Source: Talpa occidentalis (taxonomy: Eukaryota; Chordata; Mammalia; Eulipotyphla; Talpidae). From it: DNA of 64,000 bases. The number at the start of each line of letters is the position of its first letter. Within the stretch, counting starts at the first letter, position 1. The stretch is taken from assembly GCF_014898055.3 (NCBI RefSeq), contig NW_023601433.1, positions 68,210,767-68,274,766 on the forward strand, read 5' to 3'. Positions 58,206-64,000 of the stretch are shown here, one piece after another. The notes under the pieces were generated by a model. It ran no database searches, had not been told where the DNA came from, and saw nothing but the letters and a program-made list of their open reading frames with translations. The position numbers and the translations under genes are program-made.

Positions 58206-59410
58206 AGGGCATATTGCTGATGGGGTGTGATCTGAATCCTCTTTTCTCTTACTGTGTTTCAGACACCTGAAATTTCACTAACTGAGTTTAATTCTTTTAT
58301 GTTAAGGTGTAGTCCCTAGTTGAAATACTAATACTCTGGGTGGGTGAACATGTTATGCCATTTCAGTCATTAATACTTAAATGTGAATTAGTATATCAGA
58401 TTCTTTCTACTGTGATTCATTTCAGTTAAAAGGTAGACACTACTGAAAAAGAAAAATCTTTCTTAATAAGGTTAAGGTAATTGTGCCTTTTAGTTTATGG
58501 GGATTGGTGATAAACAGCAGAGAATTCACATTTGACTAGTCCTTGGATTAGATGACATTTATACAATAAAATTTTACATGAAACCAATCAGAAAAGTTTG
58601 AGTGAAATATTTTGAAGTGTGTTTTTATTAAGTCAATAGATAAGCCTTAATTTGAAGACTAACCATCAACAAAGCCAACAAAACCTTTATTTCAGTTCAG
58701 ATCTCACAAAAATGGGATTTGTGAGGTAACCCAACTTGTCAGGAGAACTTATCATGATGTTGGCTAATGTTATTAACTTCCCTTCTGTTTCAAAATTGGG
58801 ATTGATAATGAAGGCCTTTTATTGTTGGGGGTGGAGATTCAGTTAGACCTGAGGTGCTTCCCCTACATAATTTGCTGACTTGAAACCTTTGGAAATCTAA
58901 GAGATATTAATTATTATTTTAAAATGGGCCTTTAAACTGCTCCCATGGACAATTTTGTTAGAAGCCAGAAACACCAAATGAGACATGGAAGGAATACAGA
59001 TGAACTCAATGAAAACACTAACAATTGGCAATGTTTGTTTCCTTAGTAAGGAATGTATGGAGATATGTGACCTCAGCTCACAGTGCTCACACCCACTAAC
59101 CTTTCTCCTAGCCTCCTCCACCTCCTTCAGCAGCCCCCATCTCTCTTGGTCAGATGTGGGCAAGAGGCTACAGTGGTACCTCACTCTACTTGGCTCCAGG
59201 CAACTTTAGATTCTATCTATTTAAGGATCCCGACAACCAGCCTTCATTATTTGCATTTCTACCATTTTTCCTCTTACTTTAGTTCAACAATTTTTTTTTT
59301 TAAATTTAGGAAATCTGACCAGTAAGCTGAATATTGGCAATCATTATTGTTAGCTGGCCTGACCACTCTAGGCACTAAAATCCTGACTAAAACATTCAGT
59401 CATGGTATAC
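58206..59410. other. Unique DNA, no supported gene
   Basis: No repeat recognised. Overlapping frames at 58897-59325 are on both strands and lack domains. Confidence 0.4.
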
Positions 59411-59425
59411 CCAGGCCAGATTGTT

Positions 59426-59715
59426 TTTTTTTGTTTTTTTTTTTTTAAGATTTATTTTTATTTATTTATACAAGCACTGGGCACAGTCAGAAGCGCGGGA
59501 GGGTGAGAGAATTCACCAGAGCCAGAGCAGGGAGCAGAGCAGGCAGAAGGACCGAAGCACACTGCTGAGGGGAGCAGCGGGCGGCAGGAGAGGTCTGCGC
59601 ACCATGTGGGACCCTCCTCCGGTGGCCGGGGAGCAGCCGGGGACAGAACCCGCACTGCAGAGGCCGCGGGCAGCTTCTCAACCCAGCACTCAACCGCTGC
59701 GCCACCGGGGAAGCC
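59426..59715 (-). mobile_element. tRNA-derived SINE (younger CpG-rich subfamily), SINE-23
   Basis: Antisense, near-complete copy ending 'gcgccaccggggaagcc'. Perfect 15-bp target-site duplication 'ccaggccagattgtt' at 59411-59425 and 59716-59730. Dense CpGs indicate low age. Confidence 0.97.
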
Positions 59716-59730
59716 CCAGGCCAGATTGTT

Positions 59731-60604
59731 ATTACTAACAATGCCTGAAAGGGTTTCATTTTATCTAAGACATTGGAAGGCAGCAAAAGAGATTAATTGA
59801 AATGGACAGAACTCAAAACTGCTCAAAGCCATTCCGTATTTGAATTCTGCAACTAATTTTTCTTGTTCTGATTCTAGGCTCACAAAATAAAGTTCTCACA
59901 AATTGGTTTTCCATGTAGCTCCCTTATGGGGGCAAAGTGGAGGTGGAATTCAGCGTGGGGAGTTAGGTAGTGTCTGCTTTACCCATATATTCTATCTTTC
60001 ATTATCAATGAACCAGTTGGACTGATGGTTTAACTTCATTCTTGTGATATTATCAGGGTGAGTTGGCCCTCTGAACCCAGCAACCCTGGACAGTGACAGG
60101 AATATGCTTGTGAGTGTGTAAGTTGTAGACTATATCCTAGAAAATAGTGATTTGGAACTAGTGTCACTTGGGAGGTTAATCAGCTGTCCTTCCCCTAAGA
60201 GACAGTCATATGTGACTGCTCACCTCTTTTTAAAACCTCTACATCAACATCTTAGACCTCAGAACAAAAATTGTCTTTACTGATTCACCTCAGAAAGAGG
60301 GTGTGACTAGTCAGTTTGTTGAATAAGAAGACAATTGTCTCTCATGCAAATTCTCAGTAAAGGTATATTAGAAGAAACAGGGAAAAATGTTTTGACCCAA
60401 ATTACACTGCATGATTGACATGGTTGTCTCAAGCAGACTCAACCCAAATGGCTGAGTCTGAATATTGTTCCACTTATAAAATGGAGAGGATAATAATTAC
60501 CAAAGCTACTCATTTTATCTAAAATTACTTTATGTCATGATGTGAATAACTCCAGGAAGAAAAGACTTGCATAAAATCATGGTACAAAAGCATTTGTTCC
60601 CTCA
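59731..60604. other. Unique DNA, possible faint MIR
   Basis: 'cttataaaatggagaggata' at about 60474-60493 hints at a MIR core, too weak to call separately. Nothing else recognised. Confidence 0.35.
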
Positions 60605-60860
60605 AAATCAACGAATATTTTATGAGCACCTATTTAAGGATTCATGTATTCTTCTAGGCACTTTTGCCTATTCCTTCACTTAATTCTAAGAACTCGGTGA
60701 ATTGGACACAGCCCACATTTCACTCATGAAGGAACTAAGGGTGGTTTCTTAATTTTGAGTGGTTTAGTAACCAGATTAAGGTTGGGGGAAGAAAATGTCA
60801 GAACCAGATTTTCAATCCTCATCCTCTGCTTTCAGATCTAGATCTCTCAGTTTTTTACCA
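60605..60860 (-). mobile_element. MIR/L2-like old repeat, antisense
   Basis: 'aatattttatgagcacctat', 'cttctaggcacttttgccta' and 'actcatgaaggaactaaggg' resemble the antisense L2 end and MIR core. Very diverged. Confidence 0.5.
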
Positions 60861-61315
60861 TCTAAGCTTGTGATATTATTTTCCCAGAGTTATAAACAAA
60901 GTTTGAAAATAAGATATCTGTGCTAATGATGGGAAATACTCTAACTAGGCATTTTAAATACAGATTATTCTGTGACTGTTTTTCTCCTTCTTTTCCTCTC
61001 TGGATATTTATGAGATTCCACAATATCAGAGATATATAATTCTATAAACCAAATTAAAGTAAGAGAGTAGATATTCTACTTTGAAAAAAAAATGTTCTCA
61101 AAAGATAAAACTTTGACTTGCTCTTGACTATAACCCCAACTAAACTTTAAAAAACAATTTGACATAATGTTTTTCCCAATACCTACCCCTTTGATCTTCT
61201 CTCCATTCCCACTCCTTTAATCTTGGAAACTTCAGTTATAATTGTCCAATACAAAACTAAACTTTTGATTCTGGACTTTCAGTATAGCCTTGAAGTCCAC
61301 TAATTTACTTAAATT
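60861..61315. other. Unique AT-rich DNA
   Basis: No repeat or gene recognised. Confidence 0.4.
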
Positions 61316-61327
61316 AAGAAATGTTTA

Positions 61328-61589
61328 GGGCCTCCCTGGTGGTGTAGGGGTTAAAGTCTCAATGCTGTCAAGCTATAACCAGCTACTGCAACATGAGTTT
61401 GATCCCCTTCCAGGGAGCTAACCCACATGGCACAGCAGATCTGTCCTGCCTCGCCCACAGCTCCCCTCAGCAATGTATTTCAGTCAATCCACCTGTTATC
61501 TCCCCACTCTGTCTCTGGTGAATCCTCTCACTCCCCTCACCTCTGGCCTACACCCCAGTGCTTCAATGCATAACTAAATTAAAAAAAAA
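61328..61589 (+). mobile_element. tRNA-derived SINE (older subfamily), SINE-24
   Basis: Head 'gggcctccctggtggtgtag', B-box-like 'gtttgatcccc', tail 'tgcataactaaatt' plus A-run. Target-site duplication 'aagaaatgttta' at 61316-61327 against 'aagaaaatttta' at 61590-61601 (10/12). Confidence 0.93.
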
Positions 61590-62250
61590 AAGAAAATTTT
61601 AAATGCAACTACTATGTGATAGATACTCCCTTAAAGACAAAAGATGATAAACAAAGCTATAATACTGTGTGATTGATACACCTAAACTCCAGGGCTGTTG
61701 ATGTAAAGCCAGACAAATAATAGTATGGCTTGGTGAAGATGTACTAGCCATTCCCATTTTTTGGCAAACTCTTCAAACATGTAAAAGCATTCTAGTAAGT
61801 AACACAGACATTCTTCTCCAGGTATTATTTTGTTTGGTTATAATTATCTGTACTTTTGGATTTCACAAAGTATGCATATATTGCTCTTACAATCTGAAAA
61901 AACAGTAAAGGAATTGAACTAAGCAAAAACTAACACAATTGTCCTTACCTTTGCCACAGCATCATTACTTGAGTCTGACTTTGCTCTCTCCTTTATCTTT
62001 GGGTCAAACTATGCTGATGTAGCCATGTGTGGTGGTGAGCAAGGCAGTAAGAACAATAGCTTAGAACACAGCTGGTGAAGAGTGGGCTGCTAAAACTCAA
62101 CCTGTGATCCTTTTCCTTGCTTTTCTTTTGGAAATGCGTGTAGAGAGCTGAAGTCTATTTTTGATTGAGTCTATAGAGTAGTAATTATCTCAGCAGTTGA
62201 ACTAAATTGATTCTGTGCCCTAATGAAGACTTGAGAGGTAATTTCTTTTC

Positions 62251-62277
62251 AGTCAACCAAGTAAGATTTGGTTGACT
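62251..62277. repeat. Perfect 10-bp inverted repeat
   Basis: 'agtcaaccaa' (62251-62260), 7-nt spacer, 'ttggttgact' (62268-62277). Could form a small hairpin; function unknown. Confidence 0.85.
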
Positions 62278-63121
62278 TGGTGGCTCTAACTGTACATTGA
62301 CATGAATTCTTAGTTTCTCCCCTAGAACATCTCTTTTCTCTTATTGTTCTAATCAAGTACAACTGAAGCAGAAAAGAGATCAAATCCCATTTCTATCTTC
62401 TTCATGAAGGGGCAGGAGATAGGATGAGGAGAATTAGACAGCTTGTGAGGCAAAATGGTGTTTGAACTGCTATCAAGCCACAGAGGGTTTCAAATCTGGC
62501 CACTGTGTCTCTCGTTGGGGACTGAAGAATCTTAGTTTTCCTGAATGTGTTGAAAGACAAACTATAAACAGGTTAGAGGGAGATTAAATCTGTGCATGCT
62601 TTAGCAGCATAGCATTTGAGGGAAGAACCTATTTTATTTAATTCTAACTTTTGGGGAAGTGTCACCTACATCTCAAGCATGGTCCAAATAGCCTGTAATA
62701 ATTTGTCATGTGGTATTTATTTTATTTATTTTTGCATTTCCCCATGAAATGCATCACTGGTGTTGCTGCTTGCTCTGCCTGTGGCTATTACTATTGGATG
62801 AATCCCTTTGATTCTGCAGAAACAATTGAAAAGTGTTAGTGTATTATTGCTGAAAGGACAGTGTTATGATTGTCTTGAAAAGGCCCCTTGCCTTTAGGAA
62901 GCAGATGAATTGTTATAGTTTAGGCTGAAAGAGCCCTTATCTCTGTGTTCCTGGTCTTGGAAAAATGACACGCTGAAAATAGAATAAATGCATTCTGATA
63001 GTTCTAGTGTCTTCTATGAAAATAGAAACTTTTTTTGATTTTTAAAATGAAAAACCAAAATGATTCCAGTTTATTGTTATTTTGTTGTGTTTTGTTAATA
63101 TTTTCTGCTTATTACTTTTAT

Positions 63122-63142
63122 ACACACACATACACACACACA
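63122..63142. repeat. (CA)n microsatellite
   Basis: CA units with one TA interruption, followed by a purine-pyrimidine 'gcatgcacctgcacgtgcac' segment. Confidence 0.88.
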
Positions 63143-63324
63143 AGCATGCACCTGCACGTGCACCTCTTTCTCTACATGCACAGAAAACATAGAGTTCAGG
63201 CCAAAATATAAAGTAATTTGAAGATGGTTGAACAAATATTCTTACTTGTGTGCTACAAATTTACATGAATCTTTCTCTTCATGTCCTAAACTGGCTCAAA
63301 TGGTTTAGTGGAAAGGTCATAGTT

Positions 63325-63348
63325 TTGTTGTTGTTGTTGTTGTTGTTT
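63325..63348. repeat. (GTT)n microsatellite
   Basis: About eight GTT units. Confidence 0.93.
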
Positions 63349-64000
63349 CTTGGTTCCACTGGACAAACTTTTGGTAGAAAAAACTGAAAAGACAAAGTGG
63401 GCAGTATATTGTTTTTATAAAGCAGAACTAACATTTCCAGACTATATGGGTGATGCATCACTAAACACATGTGATTGAAAGAAAAGACTCGAGTGTGCAC
63501 ACTGTCAGAGCCTGAGCTAACACCTCCACATGCTAGATCAATTCTCTAAATATTGATGTTTAGTAAAGGTGGATTTATACAATACGAGCCTTGTTTCTTT
63601 TCTATAAGGTGTATGACTGTCTTAAGAGACACAAAACAAGGCAACCTGAAGGCTACCTCGTGGATACATCCTTGTCACTTAGCCAATAGAGAGATGTAGA
63701 AGGCAAGAATGAAGGGGACCGAAGTTATCAAATATCTGTTACAAGTAGTTGAGTATCACAACTATGTTACATATTTCGGGACACAAATAATACCTGTCTG
63801 CCTGTGTTACTGATTCATAATATCAATACCTGGAAGTGACTAAAGGCAAATCTGAGCTTCCTTCAGTCTAGAGTAAGAGATAAATTGGGGAACCCAATAC
63901 AATTCACACAGATAGCAAACCTTCCACACCTCCATTCAGAACCAGGATAAGACATTTGTCCAAATTAGTCCACTTGGAAGGAATATGAGAAAGTATAGAA

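Larger units (their letters stand above)
61602..64000. other. Longest repeat-poor unique stretch at the window end
   Basis: About 2.4 kb with no LINE, SINE or LTR recognised, only microsatellites. No credible exon. The 73-codon minus frame at 63279-63500 includes a microsatellite-encoded poly-Asn run and is chance. Confidence 0.45.

Overview
This is a 64-kb piece of placental-mammal nuclear DNA with no protein-coding gene I can support. It is AT-rich and CpG-poor. It is filled with interspersed repeats of every age: MIR and L2 (shared by all mammals), several L1 generations, one MaLR LTR, two small TIR transposons and 24 copies of a tRNA-derived SINE. No ORF outside repeats exceeds about 145 codons, and none shows convincing exon structure or a recognisable protein. 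There is no CpG island, tRNA gene, rRNA, CRISPR or bacterial-style operon. The most likely setting is an intergenic gene desert or one very long intron.

The lineage clue is the SINE. It starts 'GGGCCTCCCTGGTGGCGCAG', carries RNA polymerase III A- and B-box motifs, is about 260-300 bp long and ends in an (AAAT)n/poly-A tail. It does not look like the SINEs I know from primates, rodents, dog/cat, horse, pig, camelids, ruminants or whales. A pangolin (Manis/Phataginus) or another less-studied laurasiatherian is my best guess. That is recollection-based and low confidence. Two subfamilies are visible: an older one ('GGTTAAG...GCATAAATAAAT', CpG-decayed) and a younger CpG-rich one ('GGTTGAGCGC...CAGTGCTTGTATAAATAAAT').

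Layout. 1-7 kb: unique DNA with an L2 remnant, three SINEs, a TIR transposon and another old repeat. 7.3-8.5 kb: old antisense L1 with two SINEs. 9-12.3 kb: L2 fragments in both orientations around a young SINE. 12.6-15.3 kb: mostly unique DNA with a MIR. 15.4-17.4 kb: old L1 with a second L1 inside it. 17.9-18.6 kb: MIRs. 19.1-20.3 kb: sense L1 with a SINE. 20.3-29.1 kb: long unique stretches with MIRs, microsatellites and two SINEs. 29.1-30.2 kb: young 5'-truncated L1 followed by a SINE doublet. 30.2-36.4 kb: mostly unique. 36.5-41 kb: L1-dense. 41-43.4 kb: unique. 43.4-49.2 kb: the densest repeat block, including an L1 with a twin-priming inversion and the MaLR LTR. 49.2-53.1 kb: unique, with a very short L1. 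53.2-54.8 kb: three-layer nest. 54.8-64 kb: mainly unique, with old MIR/L2/L1 pieces and two SINEs.

The interest here is retrotransposition mechanism, not genes. Several insertions keep perfect target-site duplications (TSDs), so unusual outcomes can be read directly: an inverted L1, an L1 of about 80 bp, a possible poly-A-only insertion, two SINEs carrying extra 3' flank, and a SINE pair inside one TSD. SINEs lying in L1s are all co-oriented with their L1 host. I found no convincing undescribed gene system.
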